DNA of 64,000 nucleotides, taken from assembly GCF_023674425.1 (NCBI RefSeq), contig NZ_CP098401.1, positions 1,860,001 through 1,924,000 on the forward strand, read 5' to 3'. This DNA is from Sphingomonas donggukensis (lineage in GTDB: Bacteria; Pseudomonadota; Alphaproteobacteria; Sphingomonadales; Sphingomonadaceae). Below the pieces are notes generated by a model. It did no database searches, was not told the origin of the DNA, and saw nothing but the letters and a program-made list of their open reading frames with translations. Below, in pieces: positions 27,659 to 36,922 of this stretch. The translations under genes and the position numbers were made by a program. How positions within the stretch are numbered: position 1 is the first letter of the stretch; each line of letters opens with the position of its first letter.

Positions 27659-28855
27659 ATGGTCGAGGCGGCACGGCGGCTGCAACCGCGTAAGTTGATG
27701 TGGCGCACAATCGTGCTCGGCCTGGCGGCGCTGGCGAGTGCCTGCTCGACGATCGTCCCGCGCGACACCGGCCCGCCCCCGCCCCCGCCGACCGAGGCAC
27801 CGCGCCCGGTGACGCCGCGCCCGATGCAGCCCGGGATTCCGGAGGATAACGAGCGTCACCGCGTCGCGCTGCTGGTGCCGCTGACCGGAGCCAATGGCGC
27901 GGTCGGACGCAGCCTGGCCAACGCCACCCAGCTCGCATTGCTCGACACCCGCAACGAACAGATCCGCGTTACCACCTACGACACCGCGCTCGGTGCGCCC
28001 GCCGCCGCGCAGCGCGCGATCGCGGATGGTGCCCGGCTGATCCTGGGGCCGCTGCTGGCCGACGACGTCCGCAGCGTCGCGCCGATCGCACGCCGCGCCG
28101 GCGTGCCCGTGCTCAGCTTCTCGAACGATGCCGGGGTCGCGGGCAACGGCGCCTACCTGATGGGCTATGCCCCCGCCCAGTCGATCGAGCGCGTCGTCGA
28201 CTATGCGAAGCGCAGCGGCATCAGCCAGTTCGCCGGCCTGATGCCGTCGGGCCTCTACGGCGAACGTGCGTCGACTGCCTTCCTGCGCGCAGTCGAACGG
28301 TCGGGCGGCAGCGTGACCAGCGTCCAGACCTATGATCGCAGCGCTGGATCGATCACCGCCGCGGTCGGGCGGATGCGCGGCACGCCGTACCAGGCGATCC
28401 TGATCGCCGACAGCGCCGGCACCGCCAGCCTGGCCGTACCCGCGCTGCGCCGCAGCGGCGGGGCTGGTGCGCGCGTGCTCGGCACCGAGTTGTGGAACGC
28501 CGACGCCGCCATCGGTCGCAACGCCGCGTTGCAGGGCGCGTGGTTCGCCAGCGTTTCGGACAGCCTGTACCGCCAATATGCGACCAAATACCGCGCCCGC
28601 TTCGGCGCCGCGCCGTACCGCCTCTCGAGCCTCGGCTACGACGCGGTGCTGCTGACCGTCCGCATCGCCCGCGACTGGCGGGTGGGGGATAATTTCCCCG
28701 AGCGCCGCCTGACCGATAGCGACGGCTTCGCCGGCCTCGACGGCGCGTTCCGCTTCACCCGCGACGGCATCGCCGAACGCGCGCTGGAGGTGCAGGAGAT
28801 CAAGGGCGGCACGACGACCACGGTATCGCCGGCGCCGCAGGGCTTCGGACGGTAG
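27659..28855 (+). CDS. LpoA-like penicillin-binding protein activator (type 1 periplasmic-binding fold)
   Basis: 398 aa. A signal sequence with lipobox LASAC (Cys 29 from this start; an internal ATG at 27698 gives a shorter leader and may be the real one), a Pro-rich linker (PPPPPPTEAPRPVTPRP), then a periplasmic-binding fold: HRVALLVPLTGANGAVGRSL, ANATQLALLD, ILGPLLADDVRSVAPIARR and VPVLSFSNDAGVAGNG. Proteobacterial members stimulate PBP1a peptidoglycan synthesis; substrate-binding homologues look similar. The rsmI neighbourhood is the usual one for lpoA-type genes. Confidence 0.88.
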   Translation: MVEAARRLQPRKLMWRTIVLGLAALASACSTIVPRDTGPPPPPPTEAPRPVTPRPMQPGIPEDNERHRVALLVPLTGANGAVGRSLANATQLALLDTRNEQIRVTTYDTALGAPAAAQRAIADGARLILGPLLADDVRSVAPIARRAGVPVLSFSNDAGVAGNGAYLMGYAPAQSIERVVDYAKRSGISQFAGLMPSGLYGERASTAFLRAVERSGGSVTSVQTYDRSAGSITAAVGRMRGTPYQAILIADSAGTASLAVPALRRSGGAGARVLGTELWNADAAIGRNAALQGAWFASVSDSLYRQYATKYRARFGAAPYRLSSLGYDAVLLTVRIARDWRVGDNFPERRLTDSDGFAGLDGAFRFTRDGIAERALEVQEIKGGTTTTVSPAPQGFGR

Positions 28856-28861
28856 ATCAGA

Positions 28862-28945
28862 CCGTGCTCCCGCGAAGGCGGGAGCCCAGGGCAACGGGCG
28901 ATATCGTCCGTGGCGCTGGGTTCCCGCCTCCGCAGGGCAATCTCT
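28862..28945. repeat. CTCCCGCGAAGGCGGGAG repeat
   Basis: GTGCTCCCGCGAAGGCGGGA with a partner arm GTTCCCGCCTCCGCAGGG about 40 bp on, in the convergent gap between the LpoA-like gene and hemW. Same family as the 19182-19450 cluster. Confidence 0.75.
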
Positions 28946-30062
28946 AATCCCGCGCGATCGCCGGCAGGATCGAATCGAGCAGCAATATCCCCGCCTCGGT
29001 CGTCGCGACATGGTGCCCGTCGCGCATCAGCAGCCCCTGCGCCACCAGCCGGTCGACCGCCGCCAGATCGACGAACGCCGGATCGACCACGATCCCCTCG
29101 GTCATGCGCAGCCCCATCACCAGCGCCTCGCTCGCGCGCTCCTGCGCGGTCAGCACGTCTTCGCTTTGCGTCCCGTGGCCGTTGCGGTCGACCGCGGCCA
29201 GCCAGTTCTCGGGCTTGCGATGCCTGACGGTAGCCACGCCCCCACGCCGGCCATGCGCGCCCGGCCCGATTCCGGCATAATCGCGGTACCGCCAATAGGT
29301 CAGGTTGTGGCGGCTTTCCGCCCCGACGCGCGCATGGTTCGACACTTCGTAGCGCGGAAGCCCCGCTCCCGCGGTCATGGCTTGCGTCGTCTCGAACAGG
29401 TCGGCGGCATCGTCGCCCTCGGGGATTGCCAGCTCGCCCTTCGCCGCGAGTGTCGCGAAGCGCGTACCCGGCTCGATCGTCAGCTGGTACAGCGACAGAT
29501 GCTCGGTCCCGAACCCGATCGCGCGCGCCAGTTCCCCCTCCCACGCCGCCAGAGACTGGCCGGGCCGCGCATAGATCAGGTCGAAGCTCACTCGCGCGAA
29601 TGCGGCCTGCGCGGTGTCGAGGGCGGCGAGGCCCTCGCGCACGTCATGCGCGCGCCCTAGGAACGCGAGCGCTGCGTCGTCCAGCGCCTGCAACCCCAGC
29701 GACACCCGGCTCACCCCCGCCGCCGCCAGGTCGCCGAACCGCGCCGCCTCCACCGATGACGGGTTCGCCTCCAGCGTGATCTCGATATCGTCAACGAAAC
29801 CCCACGCGTCCTCCGCCGCCGCCAGCACCGCCGCGACCGTGTGAGGGGGCATCAGCGACGGCGTGCCGCCCCCGAAAAAGATCGACCCCAGCCGTCGCCC
29901 CGGCAGCACGCTTGCCTCGTGTCGCAAATCCGCCACCAGCGCGTCGCGGAACCGCGCCTGGTCGACGTCGTCGCGGACATGGCTGTTGAAGTCGCAATAG
30001 GGGCATTTCGACACGCAGAACGGCCAGTGGACGTAGAGCGCGAGAGGTTCTGGAGCGTTCAT
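28944..30062 (-). CDS. hemW: HemW-type radical SAM protein
   Basis: 372 aa. Radical-SAM cluster motif CVSKCPYC (Cys16/20/23) after ALYVHWPF, then FFGGGTPSLM, ITLEANPSS and SLGLQALDD. The segment around the cluster (CPYCDFNSH) fits HemW, the haem chaperone long annotated as oxygen-independent coproporphyrinogen oxidase, rather than true HemN. The C-terminal HemN domain is present (LVMGLRMTEGI). Monocistronic on the minus strand. Confidence 0.92.
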   Translation of the reverse strand: MNAPEPLALYVHWPFCVSKCPYCDFNSHVRDDVDQARFRDALVADLRHEASVLPGRRLGSIFFGGGTPSLMPPHTVAAVLAAAEDAWGFVDDIEITLEANPSSVEAARFGDLAAAGVSRVSLGLQALDDAALAFLGRAHDVREGLAALDTAQAAFARVSFDLIYARPGQSLAAWEGELARAIGFGTEHLSLYQLTIEPGTRFATLAAKGELAIPEGDDAADLFETTQAMTAGAGLPRYEVSNHARVGAESRHNLTYWRYRDYAGIGPGAHGRRGGVATVRHRKPENWLAAVDRNGHGTQSEDVLTAQERASEALVMGLRMTEGIVVDPAFVDLAAVDRLVAQGLLMRDGHHVATTEAGILLLDSILPAIARD

Positions 30063-30087
30063 CTAGGCCGCGCTATGGTCCCTCGCG

Positions 30088-30642
30088 ATGCGAAAGTCAT
30101 GCCTTGCCCTGCTCCTCGCGCTCGCCGCCTGCGCCCCGCAAGCGCCGCAGCGCACCGTCGAGGAGCGCCCCTTCGCCGGGCCGGCCGCGCGCGGTGATGC
30201 CGACCTGCGCCGCGCGATGCTGACCATGCACAACGCCGCCCGCGCCTCCGTCCGCCAGCCGCCGCTCGTGTGGGACGACGCGCTCGCCACCGCCGCTGCG
30301 GGCTATGCGCGCGAGATGGCCCGGACCGGGCGATTCGAACATTCGCCGCAGCCGCGCGGCATGCCCAATCAGGGCGAGAATCTGTGGACCGGCACCCGCG
30401 GCGCCTATCGCTACGACGAGATGGCGCAGCACTGGATCGACGAGAAGCGCGATTTCGTGAACCAGGTCACGCCGAATTTCAGCCGCACCGGCGATTACCG
30501 CGACGTCGGCCATTACGCCCAGATCATCTGGTCGCGCACCACCCGCGTCGGCTGCGCGATGGCGAGCAACGCGCGCGACGACTATCTGGTGTGCCGCTAC
30601 GTCCCCGCGGGCAATGTCGTCGGCGAACTGACGCTGCCCTGA
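30088..30642 (+). CDS. CAP/SCP-domain lipoprotein
   Basis: 184 aa. Lipobox LAAC (Cys 15), then a CAP (cysteine-rich secretory/PR-1) domain: LTMHNAARASVRQPPLVWDD, FEHSPQ, GENLW and VGHYAQIIWSRTTRVGCAMA. The CAP tetrad can be followed (first His MHN, FEHS, GEN, VGHYAQ). Role probably extracellular or outer-membrane-associated; bacterial members are poorly understood. The 3' end overlaps the convergent gene at 30597 by 46 bp. Confidence 0.9.
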   Translation: MRKSCLALLLALAACAPQAPQRTVEERPFAGPAARGDADLRRAMLTMHNAARASVRQPPLVWDDALATAAAGYAREMARTGRFEHSPQPRGMPNQGENLWTGTRGAYRYDEMAQHWIDEKRDFVNQVTPNFSRTGDYRDVGHYAQIIWSRTTRVGCAMASNARDDYLVCRYVPAGNVVGELTLP

Positions 30643-31667
30643 TTGGGAATGGCCTGAACGCAGGCGCCGTCACGCACCCCGCTAACGCTGCCGACCCCCA
30701 GCACGATCTTCGCCCGGCGCGAGAAGGTCAGCGCCTGCCACCGCCCGCTGTTGCCGGTCGCGGTGCGGCTACGCAGGAAGGTGAGGTGCAACAGCTCATA
30801 TTGCTCGGGATCGATCGCCCGGGTGTCGATCAGGCACCGCCACTGCGCGACGTTCCACGCATAATCCTTCGCGATACCGTCCTGGTCGACCGACTGCGCG
30901 AGCCCGCGGTACCAGTCGAGGATCGCGTACAGCCGCGGCGCCCATTCCTCGGGCCGCACCGCCGCCAGCTTCACCCGCAATCGATACGCATCCTCGTCGC
31001 CCGGCAACGTCCGCTGCTGCACCCGCGTGTCGATCGCCCAGCGCACCTTGCGCATCGTCACCGCGCTTGCGGGCCACAGCCGCAGCAGTTCGGTCCGCAC
31101 CTCCATCAGCAGCGCGACATAGGCGTCGGCCTGCACCTGAACCATCGCATCGCTTTCGAAGATCGCGGTCAGTTCGGCGGCGAGCGCAGGAGCGATGCGC
31201 CCGTCTGCGCCGTGGGCCGCCAATATGCCGTCACGGCATCGCTGGCGCACCGGCACCGCCAGGCAATCCTTTAACAGCAGCAACCGGCCATAGGTCGGCG
31301 CCAGCGTGTCGAGCGCGGTCCGAAACTTGCGCCGCGATCCGAAGCCTTCGCGCCACGCGGTCAGGATCGGCTGCAGGCTGCCCGTCCCGTAATTCCACTG
31401 CGCCATCCCGACCGAGATCAGCTGGCTGTCGAAATTGCCGACCGGCATCGCCCAGCATCCCATCGTCTCCGGGATCGACGTCTCGCGCATCCGCTCGAAG
31501 ATTGTCGCCCGGTCGAGTCCGATCTCGCCGAGCGCCGCCGCCGACGCGGGGTCGATACGGATGAAGTCCGCCGGCCCGACCGTCCGGCACGGCGGCGCCA
31601 CCGGTGCCTGCGCCGCCGCAGGCATCGCCAAGATCGCCGCCGCCACGAACATCACCCATTTCAACAT
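30597..31667 (-). CDS. Secreted protein, peptidoglycan-hydrolase/chitosanase-like motif
   Basis: 356 aa. Signal peptide (MLKWVMFVAAAILAMPAAAQ), then SIPETMGCWAMPVGNFDSQL and ISVGMAQWNYGTGSLQP. A Glu followed by G-FD-x-x-IS-G-x-QWN-G-GSLQP resembles the catalytic region of muramidase/chitosanase-fold hydrolases and many proteins annotated 'peptidoglycan binding'. I cannot fix a family. The C-terminal half is helical (WRCLIDTRAIDPEQYELLHL). The start at 31667 gives a clean leader. Convergent 46-bp overlap with the CAP gene. Confidence 0.72.
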   Translation of the reverse strand: MLKWVMFVAAAILAMPAAAQAPVAPPCRTVGPADFIRIDPASAAALGEIGLDRATIFERMRETSIPETMGCWAMPVGNFDSQLISVGMAQWNYGTGSLQPILTAWREGFGSRRKFRTALDTLAPTYGRLLLLKDCLAVPVRQRCRDGILAAHGADGRIAPALAAELTAIFESDAMVQVQADAYVALLMEVRTELLRLWPASAVTMRKVRWAIDTRVQQRTLPGDEDAYRLRVKLAAVRPEEWAPRLYAILDWYRGLAQSVDQDGIAKDYAWNVAQWRCLIDTRAIDPEQYELLHLTFLRSRTATGNSGRWQALTFSRRAKIVLGVGSVSGVRDGACVQAIPNQGSVSSPTTLPAGT

Positions 31668-31739
31668 CGCTACCCCCGTCGCTACGCCCACTGTCGCGAT
31701 AAACGCCGCTCGCGTCGAGCCATCGTCCGAAGGTGCGGG

Positions 31740-32171
31740 GTGACAACACCGCCGGTCGAGCGTACGGGCGCGGGCGTGACCGCGATCCGCCGCCTTGCCC
31801 GACGTCATGTCGCCTTCGCGATGCTGCTCGTCTGCGCGGCGCTGGCGATGAAGGTGCTTGTGCCGGCGGGCTTCATGCCGGTTGCCAGCGGCGGCGTGAT
31901 GACCGTGCAGATGTGCTCCGGGACTGGTCCGGCGACGATCGAAATCGCCATCCCCGGCCTGCCCGACCAGCATCACAAGCAGGACAAGGCAGAAATGCCG
32001 TGCACCTTCGCCGGCCTTTCCGCGCCGGCGCTGTCGGCGGTCGATCCGATCCTGCTCGCGGTCGCGATCGCACTGATTCTGCATGTCGTGGGCAGCCTAG
32101 CTCCGACCCCGCTCATCGCCGCGCGAACCTATCTGCGCCCGCCGCTCAGAGGCCCCCCGACCACCGCCTGA
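31740..32171 (+). CDS. DUF2946-type membrane protein (copper-associated)
   Basis: 143 aa from a GTG start. One N-terminal helix (VAFAMLLVCAALAMKVLVPA) leading into GFMPVASGGVMTVQMCSG, a linker with DQHHKQDKAEMPC, then AGLSAPAL and a second helix (ILLAVAIALILHVVGSLAP). The L-PAGFMP, CSG and MPC-FA pattern is that of DUF2946, often found beside copper-resistance or TonB copper-receptor genes. It precedes the TonB receptor by 62 bp and likely shares its transcript. Confidence 0.82.
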   Translation: MTTPPVERTGAGVTAIRRLARRHVAFAMLLVCAALAMKVLVPAGFMPVASGGVMTVQMCSGTGPATIEIAIPGLPDQHHKQDKAEMPCTFAGLSAPALSAVDPILLAVAIALILHVVGSLAPTPLIAARTYLRPPLRGPPTTA

Positions 32172-32233
32172 TTCCGCCCTTTCGTTACTGCGCGCGGCGG
32201 TTCGACGCCGTGCGCCCGGATCAGGACTGTCCC

Positions 32234-34447
32234 ATGTCTCGCCTGTCTCTCGCCGTCGCCATCCCGGCGATCGCGCTCTCGTCCGTCGCTTCCGCGCAGG
32301 ACCGCGCGGACGATATCGTCATCACCGGTCGCGCGCTCTCGCTCACGACCAAGGTCACCGGCCAGACCGTCACCACCGTCGACGAAGCCGCCTTCCGCAA
32401 CACCCCAGCCACCACCATCGCCGACATCGTCAAGCTGTCGCCCGGCGTTGCCGTCACCCAGGGCAACGGCCCGCGCGACGTCATCGTGTCGGTGCGCGGA
32501 TCGAACGCGCGCAACGGTTTCGGCGCGCGGAACATTCAGGTGTTCGAGGACGACTTTCCCGTCACCCAGCCCGACGGTCTCGCCCGCTTCGACCTGACCG
32601 ATCCCCACGCCTACGGCGCGGTCGATATCGTGCGCGGGCCGTCGTCGGCGCGCTACGGCAATTACGCGCTGGGCGGCGCGGTCAATTTCCGTACCCGCCG
32701 CGGCCGCGATATCCAAGGGCTGGAGGTCGGCAGCGATCTGGGCGGCGACGGCTATGGCAACGTGTACGCCACGATCGGCCACGCCGGGCGGGGTTACGAA
32801 TACGCCGTGTTCGGCAGCTTCGTCGGCGGCGATGGCGCGACCGGCCACACCGGCTACCAGACCGGCACGCTCAACGCCTATGCTACCTATGCGCTCGGCG
32901 ACCGCGACCGCGTGGCCGCCAAGGTCATCTACAACGAGGGCGAATTCGCTCTCTCCACCCGGCTGTCGTACAACCAGTATCTCGCCAACCCGTACCAGCA
33001 GGGCTGCGAGCGCGCGGCGACCGCGGCGTCAGGATGCGGTACCATCTCGGTGCTGGTGAACGGCGTGAACGGGACGCGGATCGCGCAGACTGCAGCGGAG
33101 GGCGATCTGGCGCGCAATGATCGTCGCACCATCGCCGGCCTGCGCTACGAACATGATTTCGGCGCGGACACGACGTGGCGCACTCAGGCGACGTTCGACA
33201 GCCGGGTCGTCAACCAGCCGACCAGCGCGACCCCGTTCAAGGGCACGCTCGACAGCTACAATCTGACCTCCGACGTCACGCACCGCACCGGCGGCACCAC
33301 ATTCTTCGCCGGCATCTTCTACAACTATCTCGACAACCAGAGCTTCAGCTTCAACAAGACGCCGGCGGTCCGCAACGGCTTCGGCGCACCGACGCAGACC
33401 GTGTTCGGCGATATCCGCAATCTGGGCGCCCGCGCCCGCGTCGAGATGACCGTCACGCCTACGCTCGAACTTATCGGCGGTATCGGCATCGAACGCTCGA
33501 CCATCGACGTGCGTCAGACCGCCTATGCCTATCCGCTGAACGCCAGCCCCACGATCACGCTGATTCCGGCGCGGCGCGACTTTTCGAACGTCGCGCCGGA
33601 AGCTGCGCTGTTCTGGCAGGCGCTGGACGCGGTACGGCTGCATGCCCGCGTCGGTACCGGCTACGGCATCCCGCAGGCGAACAGCCTGTTCATCACCTCC
33701 GCCGGCGTATTCGGCAACAACACCGCGCTGCGCAGCCAGAAGAACACCGGCGTGGACATCGGTGCGGAGATCGCGTTCGGCGACCATCTGACGGGAGAGG
33801 TCACCGGCTATCAGGAATGGTTCACCGACGAACTGGTCAGCCAGTCGGCGGGCGTGAACCTGCTCGCCTACACGTCCAACGTCCCGAAATCGCTCCACCG
33901 CGGGGTTGAGGTCGGCGTCTCCTGGCGCCCGCTGCCGGGTACCAAAATCGAGGCGAGCTACAGCTACAACGACCACCATTACACCGACTTCTCCGAGCGG
34001 CTGACCGCGGGCACCATGTCCGTCGTGGTCGATCGCGACGGCAAGGCGATCCCCGGCGTCTTTCCGACATTCGTCAACGCCCGCGCCGGCTACGACCAGC
34101 CGCGCGGCGCGCTCACCGGGCTCGGCGGTTTCGTCGAGGTGACCTACCGCGACCGGTATTTCATCGACAATGCGAACCTGCTCGAGATCCCGGCCTACAC
34201 GCTCGTCAACGCCAACCTCCATTATGACCCACCAAAGGGTGCGGGCTGGTGGTCGCGGATCAGCCTGTATGCCAGCGTGCAGAACCTGTTCGACCGCACC
34301 TACATCGGCTCGGCATCGGTCATCGCCAACAGCCTGAACGCCGCGACCGGCGCGCAGAACCCCGCGGTGGTCCTGGCCAACACCACCGGCTCGATCTATG
34401 CGGGACAGCCGCGCACGATCTATGCCGGCATCAAGTCGCGGTTCTGA
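32234..34447 (+). CDS. TonB-dependent outer-membrane receptor
   Basis: 737 aa. Signal peptide (to about residue 22, SVASAQ), TonB-box-like DDIVITGRA, plug domain (TIADIVKLSPGVAVTQGNG, DVIVSVRGSNARNGFG, VDIVRGPSSARYG, LGGAVNFRT) and a C-terminal barrel ending IYAGIKSRF with terminal Phe. Flanking DUF2946 and PepSY genes suggest copper or iron-chelate uptake; the OprC/NosA copper receptors have similar partners. The ligand cannot be read from sequence. No Fur box was recognised upstream. Confidence 0.95.
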   Translation: MSRLSLAVAIPAIALSSVASAQDRADDIVITGRALSLTTKVTGQTVTTVDEAAFRNTPATTIADIVKLSPGVAVTQGNGPRDVIVSVRGSNARNGFGARNIQVFEDDFPVTQPDGLARFDLTDPHAYGAVDIVRGPSSARYGNYALGGAVNFRTRRGRDIQGLEVGSDLGGDGYGNVYATIGHAGRGYEYAVFGSFVGGDGATGHTGYQTGTLNAYATYALGDRDRVAAKVIYNEGEFALSTRLSYNQYLANPYQQGCERAATAASGCGTISVLVNGVNGTRIAQTAAEGDLARNDRRTIAGLRYEHDFGADTTWRTQATFDSRVVNQPTSATPFKGTLDSYNLTSDVTHRTGGTTFFAGIFYNYLDNQSFSFNKTPAVRNGFGAPTQTVFGDIRNLGARARVEMTVTPTLELIGGIGIERSTIDVRQTAYAYPLNASPTITLIPARRDFSNVAPEAALFWQALDAVRLHARVGTGYGIPQANSLFITSAGVFGNNTALRSQKNTGVDIGAEIAFGDHLTGEVTGYQEWFTDELVSQSAGVNLLAYTSNVPKSLHRGVEVGVSWRPLPGTKIEASYSYNDHHYTDFSERLTAGTMSVVVDRDGKAIPGVFPTFVNARAGYDQPRGALTGLGGFVEVTYRDRYFIDNANLLEIPAYTLVNANLHYDPPKGAGWWSRISLYASVQNLFDRTYIGSASVIANSLNAATGAQNPAVVLANTTGSIYAGQPRTIYAGIKSRF

Positions 34448-34449
34448 CG

Positions 34450-35850
34450 GTGGCTTCCTCCACCCCCGCTCGCCAATGGCCCGCTTATGCCGCGATCTGG
34501 CGCTGGCATTTCTACGCCGGCCTGTTCTGCATCCCCTTCGTGCTGTGGCTGGCGACCACCGGTTCGACCTACCTGTTCAAGCCGCAGGTCGAGGCGCTGA
34601 TCGATCGCCCCTACGCAAACGTCGCCACCGCCGGCCCGCGCGCGACCGCCGCTGAGCAGGTCACCGCGGCGGTGCGCGCGGTGCCGGGGTCGGTGCTCCA
34701 CCGCTACCAGCTGCCCGACACGCCGACGGAAGCCGTGCAGATAATCGTCGGACAGGGCGGCGTAGAAACCCGCGTCTATATCCACCCACAGACGCTGGCG
34801 GTACTCAAACAGGTGCGCGAGGACGATCGGCTGATGCGGGTCGTGTTCCGCCTGCACGGCGAACTGCTCGCGGGCGACGTCGGGTCCTATGTGGTCGAAC
34901 TGGCCGCCTCCTGGGCGATCGTCATGATCCTGTCGGGGCTATTCCTGTGGTGGCCACGCGGACGCGGCATCGCCGGCGTGCTCTACCCCCGCCTGTCGCG
35001 TGGAAAGCGCGGCTTCTGGCGCGACATCCATGCCGTCACCGGCTTCTGGGTGTCGTTCATGGCGCTGTTTCTGCTGCTATCGGGGCTTCCCTGGGCGAAA
35101 AGCTGGGGTGGCTATCTGAAAGTCGTGCGCAGCGTGGTCGAGGATCGCCCGGCGCGTCAGGACTGGACCACCAGCCGCGCCGACGAGACGCTCGCGCGCG
35201 CCGCCGCCGACGCCGGCACCCGCGCGATGCTGGGCGCCCATGCCGAACACGGCGGCATGACGATGGCCCATGCGCCGATGTCCTACGCCCCGCTCGACCG
35301 GCTGGTCGCGACCGTCCGCCCGCTGGAGCTCGCCGCACCTGTCCTGATCGCGCCACCGACCGCGATGGGCGCGCCGTGGACCGCCAAGTCCGACGCCGCC
35401 GACCGCCCGCGCCGCACCGACCTGACGCTCGATGGTGCCACCGGGGGCATCCTCACACGGCGCGATTTCAACCAGCGGCGCTTGATCGACCGGCTCGTCG
35501 GCTACGGCATCGCCGCGCACGAAGGCGCGCTGTTCGGCTGGCTGAACCAGCTGCTCAATCTCCTGACGGCGCTCGGTCTCGTCCTGCTGTCGGTCAGCGG
35601 CGTGGCGATGTGGTGGCGACGGCGGCCAGAAGGCCGGCTGGGGGCGCCACCCGACCCGCTCCCGCGCCCCGCCGCCTACAGCTTCGCCGCGCTCGTCACG
35701 GCGCTCGGCCTGCTGCTGCCGCTATTCGGCGCCTCGTTGCTCGCGGTGCTGGCGATCGATCGCTATGCGTTGCGTCGGGCAAGCGGCATGCGTCGCTGGC
35801 TGGGGCTGCGTGCAGCGAACAGTGGTCCATTGCGCCGAACGGGCGTATGA
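34450..35850 (+). CDS. PepSY-TM membrane protein (metal reductase-like)
   Basis: 466 aa from a GTG just 2 bp after the receptor stop, hence co-transcribed. N-terminal helix IWRWHFYAGLFCIPFVLWL with conserved His, periplasmic loop with a PepSY unit, VVFRLHGELLAGDVGSYVVE, then SWAIVMILSGLFLWWPRG, RDIHAVTGFWVSFMALFLLL and a C-terminal helix pair. Conserved intramembrane His suggest haem binding as in ferric-reductase-like PepSY proteins. A His/Met loop (AHAEHGGMTMAHAPM) around residue 260 could bind copper. Likely reduces or processes the metal delivered by the receptor. Confidence 0.9.
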   Translation: MASSTPARQWPAYAAIWRWHFYAGLFCIPFVLWLATTGSTYLFKPQVEALIDRPYANVATAGPRATAAEQVTAAVRAVPGSVLHRYQLPDTPTEAVQIIVGQGGVETRVYIHPQTLAVLKQVREDDRLMRVVFRLHGELLAGDVGSYVVELAASWAIVMILSGLFLWWPRGRGIAGVLYPRLSRGKRGFWRDIHAVTGFWVSFMALFLLLSGLPWAKSWGGYLKVVRSVVEDRPARQDWTTSRADETLARAAADAGTRAMLGAHAEHGGMTMAHAPMSYAPLDRLVATVRPLELAAPVLIAPPTAMGAPWTAKSDAADRPRRTDLTLDGATGGILTRRDFNQRRLIDRLVGYGIAAHEGALFGWLNQLLNLLTALGLVLLSVSGVAMWWRRRPEGRLGAPPDPLPRPAAYSFAALVTALGLLLPLFGASLLAVLAIDRYALRRASGMRRWLGLRAANSGPLRRTGV

Positions 35851-35863
35851 TGGTCGCGCCCCT

Positions 35864-35890
35864 GCGAGCCGGCGTCGCCTCCCGGCTCGC
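35864..35890. terminator. Hairpin after the receptor/PepSY operon
   Basis: 9-bp stem GCGAGCCGG / CCGGCTCGC with a 9-nt loop, 14 bp after the PepSY stop; no T-tract. Could end or protect the operon mRNA. Confidence 0.4.
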
Positions 35891-35974
35891 GCGTGCGGGC
35901 GGTCCGAGCACGTCGGTCGCGCGCCCGTGACAGGGGGATCGGTATCGATCGATCGTCGACCAGGGAGATGGCAC

Positions 35975-36775
35975 ATGCCGACCCGTGACACTTTCGCCCC
36001 CACCCACGCTCCCGCCGCGGCGGGCCTGCCCGACATCCGCCGCATCGGCCCCAACGACCTGCGCTGGGCATTGGCGGAAGGGTGGAAGGACTTCCGCGCA
36101 AAGCGCGGCGACCTGCTGTTTCTTGGGCTGCTCTATCCGCTCATCTGCCTCGCCGCGGCGATGGTGACGTTCAAAGATCCGCTGCTGCCGCTGTTCTTCC
36201 CGCTCGTCGCGGGACTGTCGATCGCCGGGCCGGCGGTGGCGTCGGGCTTCTACGAGCTGGCGCGCCGGCGGGAAGAGGGGCGCGATGCGAGCTGGTGGCA
36301 TTTCCTCGATCCGCTGAACGGGCGCAGCCGCACGCCGCTGCTCGCGCTGACCGGCGGGCTGGCCGTGCTCTTCCTCGGCTGGCTGATCGTCGCTTATGCG
36401 ATCTACGGCGTGACCCTCGGCACGCAGGCACCGCGCGGCATATCGGGGTTCGTCGAGCAGCTTTTCACGACGCCGGAGGGCTGGATGATGATCGTGATCG
36501 GCAATTTGGCGGGCGCGGCATTCGCGGTCGTCACGCTGATCTTCTCGCTCGTGTCGTTCCCGATGGTGGTCGACAAGCCGGTCGACGCCGGCCTCGCGGT
36601 GCGCACCTCGATCGCCGCGGTGCGCCGCAACCCGCGGGAGGCGTTCGGCTGGGGCCTGCGCGTCGCCGGCCTTCTGCTCCTCGGGCTGCTGCCCGCCGCG
36701 ATCGGGCTGGCGGTGGTGCTGCCGTGGCTCGGCTATGCGACTTGGCACCTCTACACCCGGATCGTCGCCCGATAA
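35975..36775 (+). CDS. DUF2189 membrane protein
   Basis: 266 aa, six hydrophobic segments. Family landmarks: IRRIGPNDLRWALAEGWKDF near the N-terminus, GDLLFLGLLYPLICLAAAM, AGLSIAGPAVASGFYELARR and VSFPMVVDKPVDAGLAVRTS. DUF2189 proteins are sometimes called cytochrome c oxidase subunit I-like, but no haem or copper ligand set is evident; the role is unknown. GGGAG precedes the ATG. The tRNA-Gln gene follows convergently 24 bp beyond the stop. Confidence 0.88.
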   Translation: MPTRDTFAPTHAPAAAGLPDIRRIGPNDLRWALAEGWKDFRAKRGDLLFLGLLYPLICLAAAMVTFKDPLLPLFFPLVAGLSIAGPAVASGFYELARRREEGRDASWWHFLDPLNGRSRTPLLALTGGLAVLFLGWLIVAYAIYGVTLGTQAPRGISGFVEQLFTTPEGWMMIVIGNLAGAAFAVVTLIFSLVSFPMVVDKPVDAGLAVRTSIAAVRRNPREAFGWGLRVAGLLLLGLLPAAIGLAVVLPWLGYATWHLYTRIVAR

Positions 36776-36799
36776 CGCGAGGGTGGGCGGCCGTTCCGC

Positions 36800-36874
36800 T
36801 GGCTGGGGCGGCAGGATTCGAACCTGCGAATGGCGGCATCAAAAGCCGCTGCCTTACCACTTGGCGACGCCCCA
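36800..36874 (-). tRNA. tRNA-Gln (anticodon TTG)
   Basis: Reads TGGGGCG...CGCCCCAGCCA on the minus strand: 7-bp acceptor stem, D-arm CCAAGTGGTAAGG, anticodon stem GCGGC/GCCGC with loop TTTTGAT (anticodon TTG), T-arm GCAGGTTCGAATCCTGC, and a genomically encoded CCA. All stems pair. Confidence 0.97.
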
Positions 36875-36922
36875 TCGCTGCGGAAGCGCGCTTATAGCGG
36901 CGCGGCGGCGCGTGGGAAGCCT

